Notes: generated by a model from the sequence alone, not told the origin. Numbered from the stretch's first letter, positions 24,301 to 35,193 are shown. The stretch is 64,000 bases of DNA from Adineta vaga (GCA_021613535.1 CP075495.1:310001-374000); one strand, 5' to 3'. A program made the numbers and translations.

Positions 24301-25840
24301 ATGGAAAGGATGGCAATTGTGGGTGTAAGAAATATTACATTTCTAATAATCATCACACCTATAAAAGTCTCAAAATCAGATGATTGGTTGTTAGCAAGAC
24401 AGGATATTGTTCATCCAACTTCCGGGCTTATTTTACAATATAAATCGGATTATAGACCCGCGAACAGAATTGTCACATTGTCAACAGTGATTCCTATGGT
24501 AGCTGATATGTGCTATCTGATTCCAATTTCTGCTTTTACAAAATTCCTCGATGTAACTTAACAATCGATGTGGTAAATTTTATCAATCATGATATCAAGA
24601 CCACGAAAAAGCCCGGGTTGATGAGCAGAAACAAAAGATTTTTAACTGATATCATTACTATTGGTATGAGCACTGCAGCTTTGGCTATGTCAACCGCAAA
24701 CATGATCCAAACCACAAACTTAAACCAAGAAGTAAAGTCATTAACAGAAACAGTTAAAACACTTCAAAAATCGAAATACACACAGGATGCTCAAATTCTA
24801 CAGCTCAGAGATGGACAGTTCAAAATAGCTGTGGAACTTAACAGTACACAACAAGCGATTAATCGGACAATGTATCTTGTCAATCAACACACAGATACTC
24901 TGCAGGATCATGATGAGGCCATAAGAAAAATTGGTGAATTTTCCACTTTTATCAATAATAAAGTGAATCAATTCATGCATAATGTTGAGGGCCATTTCCT
25001 GCATACTTCAATTGAAGGCATTCTCCGGGGTAATCTGAACTTACATTTTATTCATCACGACGATATACCGAAAGCTATTGAATATGTCATAAAAGCTACA
25101 AACATCTCATGCGAAGATAACAATAGCTCGATGTCAATGGTTGATTTAGTAACTCGGCTACTCGTTCGTCAAGAGATTTCGTTTGTCCCTACCATCCAAT
25201 TAAGAGCTTCGACATATGGGGCAATCATCAGAGAGTTAGTGTTTAACTCGTACTTTGCAGCTTCAAACTATGACGAAAAAACATTTTTTGTATATGAGCC
25301 GATACCAATTCCGTTCAAGCATGGACATAGACGTGTTAGAATTTCTCAAATGCCAGCTTTCATAGGAATTCAGCCGGATTCTCGTGAGTTTGTTCGATGG
25401 TCACGAAAGAAGGCGGAATCTTGTTGTTTTGAAGTGATGACATCATGCCGCATAACGCCAGCTATCCGAAAAGACCTTGAAGACATGTGCATTTATGAAG
25501 TTTTAGCAGATACATCATTAAGATCGTGCCGCATTGAACCTTATCTGGAGTCAGTATTTGTACGTAAAGTTGGGCATTATTGGGCGATCTCCACAAACTC
25601 GACTACAAAATGTCACACAGCTACCCATCCAGATTCCAACCACTATAAAGCAATGGACAACCATACGATCACCCTACCTCCAACTGCCTTAATTACTACC
25701 AAAGATTCGATGGATTCGTCATGTGACTTATTTTACTTGCCGGGCCTTTCAGTCCAATCCAATTCAAAACTTGTTCTCTATCAAAACTATACAATTAATC
25801 CTGTGGTTGGAGAAGTTCTTGATTTGCACTCCTTAATTAA
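24301..25840 (+). pseudogene. Env/F-like fusion glycoprotein of a retrovirus-like element, ectodomain part
   Basis: An open frame at 24301-24561 starts with a hydrophobic, signal-like stretch and runs into an overlapping frame (24510 onward) after a +1/-2 frame change near 24540-24560. The second frame has a furin-like basic site (RNKR, residues 40-43 of that frame), followed by a small-residue-rich hydrophobic stretch and a long heptad-like helix. This is the layout of a class I viral fusion protein such as insect errantivirus or baculovirus F proteins. Several Cys-rich blocks follow. At TTAA 25837 the frame is interrupted by piggyBac; the transmembrane part resumes at 28606. In a bdelloid, env-containing LTR elements such as Juno and Vesta are the likely relatives. 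The frame change, piggyBac insertion and a later stop make this copy defective. Confidence 0.7.
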
Positions 25841-28605
25841 CCCTCATACGCCCACCTGTAGGACTACCACTTATAACCCACCTGGGGTCCGCATGGACCC
25901 CAACCCAATAAGATAGATATAATACACCTTTTAAGTAGTATACTATGCTAGTATTATGTGGTATATAGTTTGTCTCTTAGACACTCATTAGCTTATAAAA
26001 AGAAACTATATTTCGTTATTTTATCATTTATTTCTAAAACATTTTTGTATAATCTACTTTTATCCTAAAAATGTTTCACTACACGTCGTGCAAACAACTC
26101 TGTGATGATCTGGACAACAGGGAGCATTACAACTTGAACAGTGAGTAATAACCTTGCGATCACGCTCTCTTGGGCAAAGATGGCAACGTTGTTTGGTAGT
26201 AGCCGTTGAAACAATAGATGGGTGTGAAGTAGTAACAGTTAGTCCAATCGCTTGTATAGCCATCAGAACGTTCTTTTGAAGTGCCTGTGGTTGATGTCGT
26301 CGTCGATCCAAATGCAACTGAACAAGATCATAACCTAATTCCATTAGAAATAGACATCGACGGTAGTTTTTCTTTTCATTCCATTGAGGATTTTTGGTTG
26401 TCCATACCACAAAAGCAGCAAGAGCACCAAGATCAAGTATGTTGAAAAAGAAAGTCATTGGCCATCGTTTTGTCTTTCGTTTGCACGAATAAGTTTGAAC
26501 CATCTGGTCCATATGATCAACACCACCTTTTGTGCTATTGTAATATAAAATAATCTCTGGTTTTTTCTTTCCATCGTCGACAATTGTCTGATCATGATGA
26601 AGAGATGACAGCAGAATCACGGTATGTGATGTTTTAGGTACATAACTAACTAGTGTTAGCTGTCGATCGAAACAAAATATAGATCACTGCTCAGGACGTT
26701 GTGTATTTGGCTGCAGCTCCCGTGTAATTCCCTTTTTGTTTCGTCGAATAGTTCCTACAAGAGTTGTTTGAACACCTAGAAGATCTTCTGCCAAATCTGC
26801 TCTGGTAAAATAGTTGTCTGTAGTAATGGTTCGTCCTGTATTGATCCAAGGATATGCTGTATCTGAATCACAACACCAAAAGATCTTCAGTCCATATTTC
26901 CCAGGTTTACTAGGCATATATTGACGAAAATTGCATCGACCACGAGTTGGAATAAGCTGTTCGTCTACCGTGAGCGATCCACCAGGCGTGTAGCATATTT
27001 GTAATCCACCTAAGAACATTGTCCATAAATCTCGTATTGCTGCTAGTTTATCTGACTTCAGTCTTTCCTCTCGTGTTGTTGTATCGTCGAATCGGCAAAA
27101 CTGAAGTAAGGCTTTGAAACGATTCTTGGACATAGTTGCTCAAAATATAGGTCGTCCATTGATCATTGACCACAATTCATTCAAACTTTCATTCTTTGCT
27201 CGATGAATACCTGCGAGGAGTAATAACTCAATGAAAGCCCACATTTCTTCAAGATCCGTATCCCTCCATTGGTATTCTTTACCAGAATTTTTCTTATTCC
27301 ACTGTCCCAAGATCAGATGCGCTCGTCGATTAGTTTCCTTCACCAAGATAAGAACCATTTCTTGAGTGATCAAAACCTGAAATGCTTCTTTCACTGTTTG
27401 TATACCTGCAGCTAGTCGTCCAACACCATTTTGCTGTCGTAAGATATTAGCTGATGGTATTTTTCTTTTGGGAGGTTCCTTTGATGTCCATTGACATCCA
27501 GATTTTGCTGTAAATATTTGAACTGGTGATTGCTCAGCCTTTCATTGACGTTTTGCTCGACGTCTAGGTGGTTCATCATCACTGTTACTTTCAGTTTCAA
27601 CAGTACTTGTACCAGATTCATCATCTGAATCCTTTTCAACCACGCCACCATCTGATTCATCAGAACTTTCTTGAAGAGTAAAAGGTATTTCGTCATCTTC
27701 AGAATCATTATCAACATCATCATCTTCGTCGTTCGACTCATCGTTGAAGTGCTTGGAATATCGAGACCAGTGTTTCGATTGATTGGAATTAGAGCGTTTC
27801 TTCGAATCCATATGTTTTCGTATAATAGTCGTAGGTAGTGAGATATATAATGACTTTACTATTTCAGTGAATGGGTTTATATAGGTTTTTATGAAGAAAA
27901 TCAAAGAACTCGCTAGAAAATGGCAGAAATAAGTGGAATTACTAGAAGCTACAAGAGAGAGCATATGTCATCTATATAGAAAGAACGAGAAAAAAAACAT
28001 GTGTACTTGAACATACCAGAAAAATGATGCACGTATGAACGTATGATAGCAGAACGAAATAAGATATACATATAATATGTATATATAGTGACGTCATGTC
28101 AATAGCAGAAAGAAAAACCTATGCATGTAGAGTCGTACTGCACAAAAGTATTATTCATGAAAATATTCAACTTTTACATTGGAGACGTAATTATTTAAAA
28201 AAATAACAGAAGAGTTGTAAGAATAGTCAGATATGCAGAATATACCGTTTTAATGCGACTGATATATTTCACAGTTTATTAGAGAGCTATAGAATATTCC
28301 CACATGAGTGGACAGATGTATAAAATATGAGAATGAAAAATTTATGATCAAATATTAGGAGAAAACTAATGTTATAATATGGGGTCCAGTTGGACCCCAG
28401 GTGGGCAATATACGTATATATCAACTTTGAAGTAATTTATCTCATAGATGACTTAAAGAGATAAGCGAATGCTTTCTATAGTATACTCTACTACTCTTCA
28501 CTAGAGCATATGTAGAGTGGCGTGATATGATCTGTCATCGTATATATAAAACATTAGAATGAAACTAGCTGGGGTCCGCATGGACCCCAGGTGGGCGTTT
28601 CAGGG
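25841..28605 (-). mobile_element. piggyBac transposon, full length by its ends
   Basis: Flanked by TTAA at 25837-25840 and 28606-28609. The inverted ends match as CCCT(C/G)A(T/A)ACGCCCACCTG. Sub-terminal palindromes of the form GGGGTCCnnnnGGACCCC recur near 25880, 28382 and 28572. The transposase is on the minus strand. The insertion interrupts the Env-like reading frame at a TTAA, and the frame resumes exactly on the far side, so the target and orientation are certain. Size is 2765 bp. Confidence 0.93.
26060..27811 (-). pseudogene. piggyBac transposase, one frame with three TGA stops
   Basis: From ATG 27811 to TAA at 26060-26062 a single reading frame of 584 codons encodes an acidic N-terminus, the DDE_Tnp_1_7 core and a C-terminal cysteine-rich cross-brace domain (CHLC..CSSCNAPCC..H..VVCTTC). 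Catalytic aspartates are visible in TVDEQLIPTRGR, ITTDNYFT and KGGVDHMDQM. The frame is broken only by three in-frame stops, all TGA, at about 27541-27543, 27140-27142 and 26684-26686; I see no frameshift. The stop before ATMSKNRF falls where relatives commonly have Arg, so CGA to TGA change is a plausible cause. As it stands the copy is inactive unless stops are read through. Confidence 0.88.
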
Positions 28606-28892
28606 TTAACAACAATACTAAATGGGAGAAATTACCGTACATCCCGTCACACATTCAAAGCATACTTCACCTGATGAGTAACATTACAGAAGCTCCTTAG
28701 ATCTTCTTTTGGGGACAATTTAAAACCCATTCGACAATCACTTTCAACATTATATCAATAGGAGTATTAGTTATACTGATCATTTTCCTGATAGGTTACA
28801 TTCGTTTCAAACATCAGAGAAAATCAAAAGTGACAATTACCATACCATCACTCAAAACACTCGAACAACAGGAACTAACGCTTAGCAAGTGA
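28606..28892 (+). pseudogene. 3' part of the Env-like gene: membrane anchor and tail
   Basis: Immediately after the piggyBac TTAA the frame continues in the same phase as the upstream Env-like ORF for about 30 codons, meets an in-frame TAG (28698-28700), and then encodes a strongly hydrophobic segment (about 28740-28815) followed by a basic cytoplasmic tail ending at TGA 28890. This is the expected anchor of a viral-type glycoprotein. The piece is therefore separated from its ectodomain by 2.8 kb of transposon, and also has its own stop. Confidence 0.75.
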
Positions 28893-29404
28893 CAGCAATG
28901 TCCCTGTTTTTTTTTTGTTTACACATCTGCGCGCCTCTGAAGCAATCCACCTTTGACATTACACTAGTTCTCATCATTTTTCTTGTTAATACTATGAACC
29001 TATCCATAGTGTTGTAATTGTATGAATAAAAAAGATTTTCACCATTCGAAAGCACATACTTTTGTTCTTGTTATCTCTACTCTTCCAGCACAGTTCGCGC
29101 GAGGACAATCATCACCACTCCGAAGCATATATTATAGAAAGAGTTCTACAACGATATTTACTTATCAATACTCTATTCCACAAAAAAACCTACACCTAAC
29201 AAATCTTTTTCTTTTTTCCGATGCACCAACTCCTACTTCAAATACTTCAAAGCAACATACACACTTTGTTTCTTCAATTACATACGCTCCTCCAACCAAC
29301 ATAATTCTTTTTCTCATTTTCTAATGATAATCAGGTACTCTCGCGATTTTTTGGAACCTGCCGGTGGGCACACCAAGGGCGACGTGAACCCAAGGTGCCC
29401 GACA

Positions 29405-29510
29405 AGAACCCACTATGGCCAACCCCGCCCACCTTGGCCAACCACAACCCACCTTGGCCAACCCCATGCCCAGCTTGGCCAACCACCGGTCACCATGACT
29501 AACCCGCGCG
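29405..29510. repeat. GC-rich minisatellite, about five 20-bp units
   Basis: Degenerate units of the form CCCACCTTGGCCAACCCC recur about every 20 bp from 29405 to 29510. The tract is strikingly G+C-rich compared with its surroundings, and open frames across it on both strands are low-complexity by-products. No function is apparent. Confidence 0.75.
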
Positions 29511-29748
29511 CATCTAACATGGGCCACTTTCAGTGTGTTTCTTTTGTTTTTTCGCATACATGAAGTTTGACCTTTGACCCCGTGCAAACAGACAGACAAA
29601 CTATTTTATTTCATATGACCTTCCTTACAGTCGAGGGAATAATAATATAGTAATAATAATAACGTCCCATAGGCTAAACGCTCGTAGGGACCGGCCGCGG
29701 TTATTATTTATTTTTTCTACGTGCAGCCGGGTCTACCGTCTTTCTTCT

Positions 29749-29886
29749 TTTGCTGTCTTTCTAGTACATACGTATTCATTCTGTCTGATCCAACATCTTG
29801 GTTGATGCGTGAAGGTTTGGGTGTGAAATTATATTTATTTATTTATACACCCTAACCATTACTGGGGTGTGGGTGAGAAACATGAT
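29749..29886. repeat. Dispersed 85-bp tag followed by telomere-like tract
   Basis: The segment from about 29749 to 29829 (CTGTCTTTCTAGTACATACG ... AAGGTTTGGGTGTGA) is repeated almost exactly at 38819-38904. In both places it runs straight into a GTTTGGGTGTGA telomere-like block. Here the C-rich block is TACACCCTAACC (29847-29864) and a further GGGGTGTGGGTGAG block follows (29872-29885). Confidence 0.75.
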
Positions 29887-30099
29887 ACAAAAAACTGGTA
29901 AAAACGAGAAAACAAAAGAGTGAGTCTATCGTCTATTTTTCGGCGAACACCACGTTGATTGCCACTAAAAATTGAGAGAGATATTATCAGACTATTATCC
30001 TCTGATGAACAGTTTAGATACTAGTCATCATACGAAACCCAATTCAATTTTAGTAGTTGAACAGCCATAAATTTGTTTAGTTGATTCTGTTACTTTTGC

Positions 30100-32066
30100 A
30101 CCATGTTCTTGCTGTCACGCACGATTTGACATGATTGATAATTCCCTGTGGTTTAAACCTTAGTTTGCAACCAGGACATCTGTATTGTCCATTCTCTTTA
30201 ACCAATAGTTCTGTGACTTTACAATTTGTAAGACCTGTCAAAACAGCTAGATCTGTTTTTCTTCTCTGAGCAGATTGTTTTCTATATTGATATACAATAT
30301 CTTTAATGTTTTCAGAGACTGGTTTTACATAAACATTTTTATTAATTGTTTCACGCTATTTTTTCCTGTCAAGCGTCAGTCTGCGCCAGTTCCGTATTTG
30401 TGATTCATTTATATCTTTTAGGATTTTGTCCTCCCACTGTTGCATCTTCCTACATTACTTGGTCTCTTTTCATCATGAAAATATTTCAGTTGACGGTTGA
30501 CCTGTAATATTTAACAATTTTTCGTTAGACATTCTATCAACTAAGTTTACTCCTATGATTGTCCGTAAGCATTTATTATAGAAAGTAGTTATCCGTTGCT
30601 CTTGTTTTGTTGTAAGAGCCCATGTTTCACTTCCGTATAGTAAGACTGGTAATACACAAGCTCTAAAAATACGAAGTCTTGCTGTGATAGAGACTGATTT
30701 TCTATGCCATACAACATGACGTAGAGCATTGAAAGCTTTAGAAGCTTTTGTCAGTCTTACAGATATTTCTGTATCATGTTGCTGATCTTTCGTTATAGTG
30801 CAACCTAAATATGTAAAAGACTCAGCTGTTTCAATTTTTTGATTTCTGATATTTATATTTATATCGTCATCATAGTTGATAAATTGTCCTTTTAATACCT
30901 TTCTATTTTGATCTTCTTTCAGTTGTTGTAGAGTCATCACACAGGTTTTTTTTATGCTCATAGTCAAACCATATTGTTGTGTGACTTTTTCAAAACATCT
31001 AATAAATTTTTCTAGGTCAGAGATCTTTTCACACATCGCAACGAGATCATCTGCATATAATAATGCTAAAATATCGAAGTCAACATGGTTTTCGTTTTTT
31101 CCGTGACAGAAATCATTACTACCATACGAAAAATTTACTCCTGATATGGCAGCTTCACTAATGACTTCTTTTATGATGAAGTCAAATAGAATATTGAATA
31201 AGAGTGGAGAAGGAATACCTCCTTGCATCACACCTGTATTCATTTCGAAACTATCAGATATTTCACCATTTATTTTGACTTTTGCTATTGAATCTTTATA
31301 TAGCATTTTTAATAAGTTAACCAATTTATCAGTAATGCCATAACTACGACATACTTTCCATAACAGTTCACGATTGACCGAATCATAGGCTTTCGTGATA
31401 TCAATGAAGCACATAAATAATGGCTTATTGAATGCTCTTCTTTTTTCCATTGTCATTTTCAAAGTAAATATCTGATCTATAGTCGATCTATTTGATCTAA
31501 AACCAGATTGTATTTCTAATAGTTGGCAATCTATTAGATTCTGAATACGATTAAGTATGATACGTGAGAACAGTTTACTAGTTGTATTCAAAAGTGCAAT
31601 ACCTCTATAGTTGTCGCAAATTTTCCTATCACCTTTATTTTTGTACAGTTTGATTAGGGTTGTCATGTTCCATTCCGTTACCATCTGTTCGTTCTCCCAT
31701 ACGTCAGTAAAGAATTCGAACAGCCAACGTATTATTGGTTCACCACCAGCTTTTAGGATGTCAACACCCTCACCCACACCCACCCCAATCTCTTTTACTT
31801 CCTCCTCTGAGACGTCTAATAATGGAAAAAGCCGTCATAGGATCATTATTTTTTATCGATTTTTCTATATTTTCACACACTTCATCCCAGTATTCTTCTT
31901 GACGATGTTCTGCCATTATTTTTACTATTTTTGTCAGCCGTTTATAGTTTTTATCACATTTGGGCTCCATACTCGAGCCACGATTATTTTGTCATTCAAC
32001 AAATACTATTGATTTTTTATCAATAATTTTTAGAATATCGTTTGTTAACCATTCTGTCTAAAGGGG
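30100..32066 (-). pseudogene. Non-LTR retrotransposon reverse transcriptase, truncated and internally deleted
   Basis: The main frame (31783-30473) has clear reverse transcriptase motifs: FIDITKAYDSV, GVMQGGIPSPLLFNIL and the catalytic LLYADDLV, then a C-terminal thumb region. This part is open. Upstream (32066-31790) is recognisable coding sequence (EWLTNDILKIIDKKSIVFVE, RRLRGGSKR), with an in-frame TGA near 31990. No endonuclease domain is present. Relatives have roughly 100 residues between RRLRGGSKR and the LKAGGEP block (my recollection of the family); here they are replaced by a telomere-like tract. Downstream, a CCHC-type finger (CPGCKLRFKPQGIINHVKSC, about 30120-30185) lies in a different frame, so the 3' end is also damaged. 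Confidence 0.85.
31762..31788. repeat. Telomere-like tract inside the reverse transcriptase gene
   Basis: On the minus (coding) strand the tract reads GGGGTGGGTGTGGGTGAGGG. It lies exactly between the upstream coding block and the LKAGGEP block of the reverse transcriptase, at the inferred deletion junction. It is a single G-strand tract with no C-rich partner. Confidence 0.75.
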
Positions 32067-32122
32067 GTGTGAAATGAAGAAGTCAATCTAATCCGCATTC
32101 TAACCCATACCCACATCCACAC
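32062..32122. repeat. Telomere-like G-block / C-block motif at the retrotransposon 5' end
   Basis: GGGGGTGTGA (32063-32072) is followed by about 28 bp of spacer and AACCCATACCCACATCCACAC (about 32101-32122). Recognisable retrotransposon coding sequence stops within a few bases of this motif, so it sits at the truncated 5' end. Confidence 0.7.
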
Positions 32123-32815
32123 TAATTGTTCTTGAAAGATGTAGATTATGCTATTCTGTGAATGGTTGTAAAGAACATAAAAGGGATTCTGGGCAAAAAC
32201 GCTTTCTAGAAGCAATTAATGGCTTTTGTTAACGGTCTGTTGTTTTTCTTGAATCCATCCAAAGTTGATTATGATAAATGTTTGTAAACATAACTCACGA
32301 AGTTCTGAATGATTGTGTCAGGCATTCCTATGATATCTCAAAAAGTAAGGCGGCTATGGTGATTGCATGCAGTACAGATACCACTTATTGTGCCTATCGC
32401 TTATGTGTCATATAATGACACTGTTAAATCGTACATTGACTGTGGAAGACAAGAAATATTCACATTTATTAGTATTTATGTGAGTTTCAGTGCGAATTGT
32501 GGGAATCTAATACGCTGTCGATGAGTCTGTACGAGCAGTATTCGGTCAGAGTTGTAGATGGCACCTTAACTGTAAATTTAAAGCAATCACTTTGACTGAA
32601 CATTTTGAAGTTGAAGTTAATGCGGAAGCGTTAAACCCTTTTTCAAAATATAGTTAGCGTTAAAGTACTATTCTAATTCCAACCTTGAGTATATATTAGC
32701 GCAGTCTGGAGTCGTATGATTGTCGAAAATATTGAAAATTATTTATTTCTATTTTCAGGAAGCATATTTCTGTACTTAGTTTGAAAGTAGTAGTAAAATT
32801 AATAGAAAATTATCA

Positions 32816-34936
32816 ATGAATATTCTGATTCCATTGCGTGGAATCGGTGATCGGTTCAGCAAAGAAAACTATCGGCTTCCAAGACCATTAATCAAAATCG
32901 TTGGAAGACCTATTCTATTTTGGGTCTTCGATCACATAGATACAAAAAATGATGATGTTATATACTTAGGACTTCCAAAAAATTTAGGAGAACAATTTGA
33001 TTTGATCGAAATATTGAAACTCGAATATCCTAAGCATGTGTTTGAAGTAATCATTCTGGACTTTGAAACTAGGGGCGCAGCAGAAACATTGTTTATTATA
33101 TCACAATCAATACCAAAAAATCGTTTAGAGCGAAAAACCATTTCTCTTGACCACGATACAATTTATTTTAAGTCAATTGTTGAACAATTTCGTCAGCTAC
33201 CAAATAACTTAAATGCCTCGTTCTATTTCGAAGATATTGATAATAAGCCTTTGTATTCTTACTTGAAATTCGATGAAAATAGGACCTACAATGGACACTT
33301 CTTTGTGTCAGATGTGAGTGAAAAAATAATGATCTCAAGTCATGCGAATACTGGCGCTTATGCTTTCCGATCGGCTTCTGTTTTAAAGAAATTTTGCACA
33401 CAACTATTGGATGAAGCATTTCGGGATTCTGGCGAATATTATACAACAAATTTAATGAGACTAATGATCAGTGACAATGAACACTTTATTGGAATACAAA
33501 TACATAGAGAAGATTTCGTTTGTGTTGGAACTCCTGATCATCTAGATCAGTTTCTGAGAAGACTAAAAACTAAAGAAAGTCCAGCTGCTGTTCGTAAAAT
33601 GAGGTTTTGCTTTGACTTCGACAATACACTGGTATCCCATCCAAGTAAATATGGCGACTACGAATCCGTTGAGCCGAAAATACAGAATATTCAATTGCTT
33701 CGAGAACTACATGCGGTAGGTCATCATATTACAATTCAAACCGCACGTCGGATGAAAACACATAATGGTAATGTTGGAGGAGTGATTGCCGATATTGGCC
33801 GAGTAACAATGGAAACACTAGTAAAACTTAGGATACCTTATGACGAGTTGCTCTTTGGGAAACCATGTGCAGATGTTTATATTGAAGATTCAGCTATTCA
33901 TGCTTTAATTGATACAACCAAAGAGATTGGATGGGCACTTGACCATGCTGAGGAAGATTTTCAAAACAAAAAGCAATTAAAAGGATTTGTGTCTCCTCGG
34001 CATTTTCATACAATTCAACAGTTAGATAATTTGATTATCAAGAGCTCCTCGACCGATTGCCTCCAAGGTGAGATATATTTCTATCAAAACATACCACCAT
34101 CAATTCGAGATATATTTCCTCATTTGGATCGCATTGAAACGAACAAGAATGCTGGTGTTTCATCCATAGTTATGAGAAAAGTAAACGGAATTACCTATTC
34201 ACATTTATTCACCAATCTATGTCTAACCAAAAGACGATTATTGAAATTTCTATCATCATTGAAACGTATTCACTTATCGTTATCAATAGAGAGCACTAGC
34301 CCAAACTCAGATATTTACGCAAACTATTCTGACAAGATTATAGCTCGATACAATCAATATATAGATGTCTATAATGCTCTTGATGCACATTTCAAAAGTT
34401 CCATCAACTCATCAGTGATTCGTTCAGTCGAATTTCTTCATTACCTACTTGACTATTTCATCGAATACAAAGGATCTAAACGTGGTCAACAAACACCAGT
34501 CATTCATGGTGATCCAGTCTTCAGTAATGCATTGCTAACGCCCGATAGTCGTGTAGTTTTTCTCGATATGCGAGGTTCTTTGGCTGACAAAACTAGTCTA
34601 CAAGGTGATTTAAATTATGATTTAGCTAAAGTGTATCAATCATTAACAGGATACGACTTTATTTTATTGAATAAAGTCGAATTATTGTCAAAATCTGTAG
34701 TAAAGATATACCTATCTGAACTTGTAGATTTATTCAAGGATTTTATTTCAAGAGAGTACTCAAACGTTCCAGATATAACTGATATAAAAATGATTACTGC
34801 ACAACTTTATTTTAGTTTAATACCATTGCACAGCACTTTTCAGCATCAAACACAGTTTTATGAATTTGCAATTCAATTATATCAGGACAGCAGATTGAAC
34901 AATAACCCTCACGTTGTACAGAACGAACAGCAGTAG
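32816..34936 (+). CDS. Three-domain protein: sugar nucleotidyltransferase, HAD phosphatase-like, APH/choline-kinase-like
   Basis: A 706-residue intronless frame. Residues 1 to about 250 form a nucleotidyltransferase: PLRGIGDRF followed by LPRPLIKIVGRPILFWV is the pyrophosphorylase signature. Residues about 262-375 form a HAD domain with the nucleophile motif FDFDNTLV (about 266-272) and a downstream TARRMKTH block. Residues about 410-690 form an aminoglycoside/choline-kinase-like domain with Brenner motif HGDPVFSN (564-571) and DMRG (584-587). Such combinations occur in bacterial capsule and cell-surface glycan loci, so activation of a sugar or polyol phosphate is likely, but the substrate is unknown. 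A good acceptor (TTATTTTCAG, about 32750-32759) lies upstream and could mark a 5' UTR intron or trans-splice site. Bacterial-type architecture inside rotifer-like DNA suggests horizontal acquisition. The frame shows no damage. Confidence 0.85.
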   Translation: MNILIPLRGIGDRFSKENYRLPRPLIKIVGRPILFWVFDHIDTKNDDVIYLGLPKNLGEQFDLIEILKLEYPKHVFEVIILDFETRGAAETLFIISQSIPKNRLERKTISLDHDTIYFKSIVEQFRQLPNNLNASFYFEDIDNKPLYSYLKFDENRTYNGHFFVSDVSEKIMISSHANTGAYAFRSASVLKKFCTQLLDEAFRDSGEYYTTNLMRLMISDNEHFIGIQIHREDFVCVGTPDHLDQFLRRLKTKESPAAVRKMRFCFDFDNTLVSHPSKYGDYESVEPKIQNIQLLRELHAVGHHITIQTARRMKTHNGNVGGVIADIGRVTMETLVKLRIPYDELLFGKPCADVYIEDSAIHALIDTTKEIGWALDHAEEDFQNKKQLKGFVSPRHFHTIQQLDNLIIKSSSTDCLQGEIYFYQNIPPSIRDIFPHLDRIETNKNAGVSSIVMRKVNGITYSHLFTNLCLTKRRLLKFLSSLKRIHLSLSIESTSPNSDIYANYSDKIIARYNQYIDVYNALDAHFKSSINSSVIRSVEFLHYLLDYFIEYKGSKRGQQTPVIHGDPVFSNALLTPDSRVVFLDMRGSLADKTSLQGDLNYDLAKVYQSLTGYDFILLNKVELLSKSVVKIYLSELVDLFKDFISREYSNVPDITDIKMITAQLYFSLIPLHSTFQHQTQFYEFAIQLYQDSRLNNNPHVVQNEQQ

Positions 34937-35143
34937 AATATTACAAAAGTACGTTCTTCACACATCAATTTTCTATCTCAGAATCGAAAAGCTGCGGCCA
35001 TATAATTTTTTTTTGAATGATATCTTTTCAAAGCTTCTCGTCGGGAAACACGGTGATGATGAGTATGAAATAAATAAATTACGGCTATCCAGATTACCGT
35101 TTTATTTAAGAAGAAGTATCATCAGATGGTGAGAGATTTTTGC

Positions 35144-35193
35144 TTTATTTTTTCAAAATTTCCTAGAACATTCGAGAAAGTTCTGGAAGGTTC
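35144..35193. promoter_or_regulatory. Heat-shock element: six perfect alternating pentamers
   Basis: From 35166 to 35193 the sequence has GAAnnTTCnnGAAnnTTCnnGAAnnTTC with no deviation in spacing, the canonical binding site for trimeric heat-shock factor HSF. It lies about 85 bp upstream of the mariner transposase ATG (35278), in the position of a promoter. Binding in this organism is untested. Confidence 0.75.

Noticed and set aside
29321-29599. Open frames on both strands across the GC-rich repeat
   Set aside because: They are by-products of the minisatellite, with repetitive Gly/Trp- or Pro/His-rich translation.
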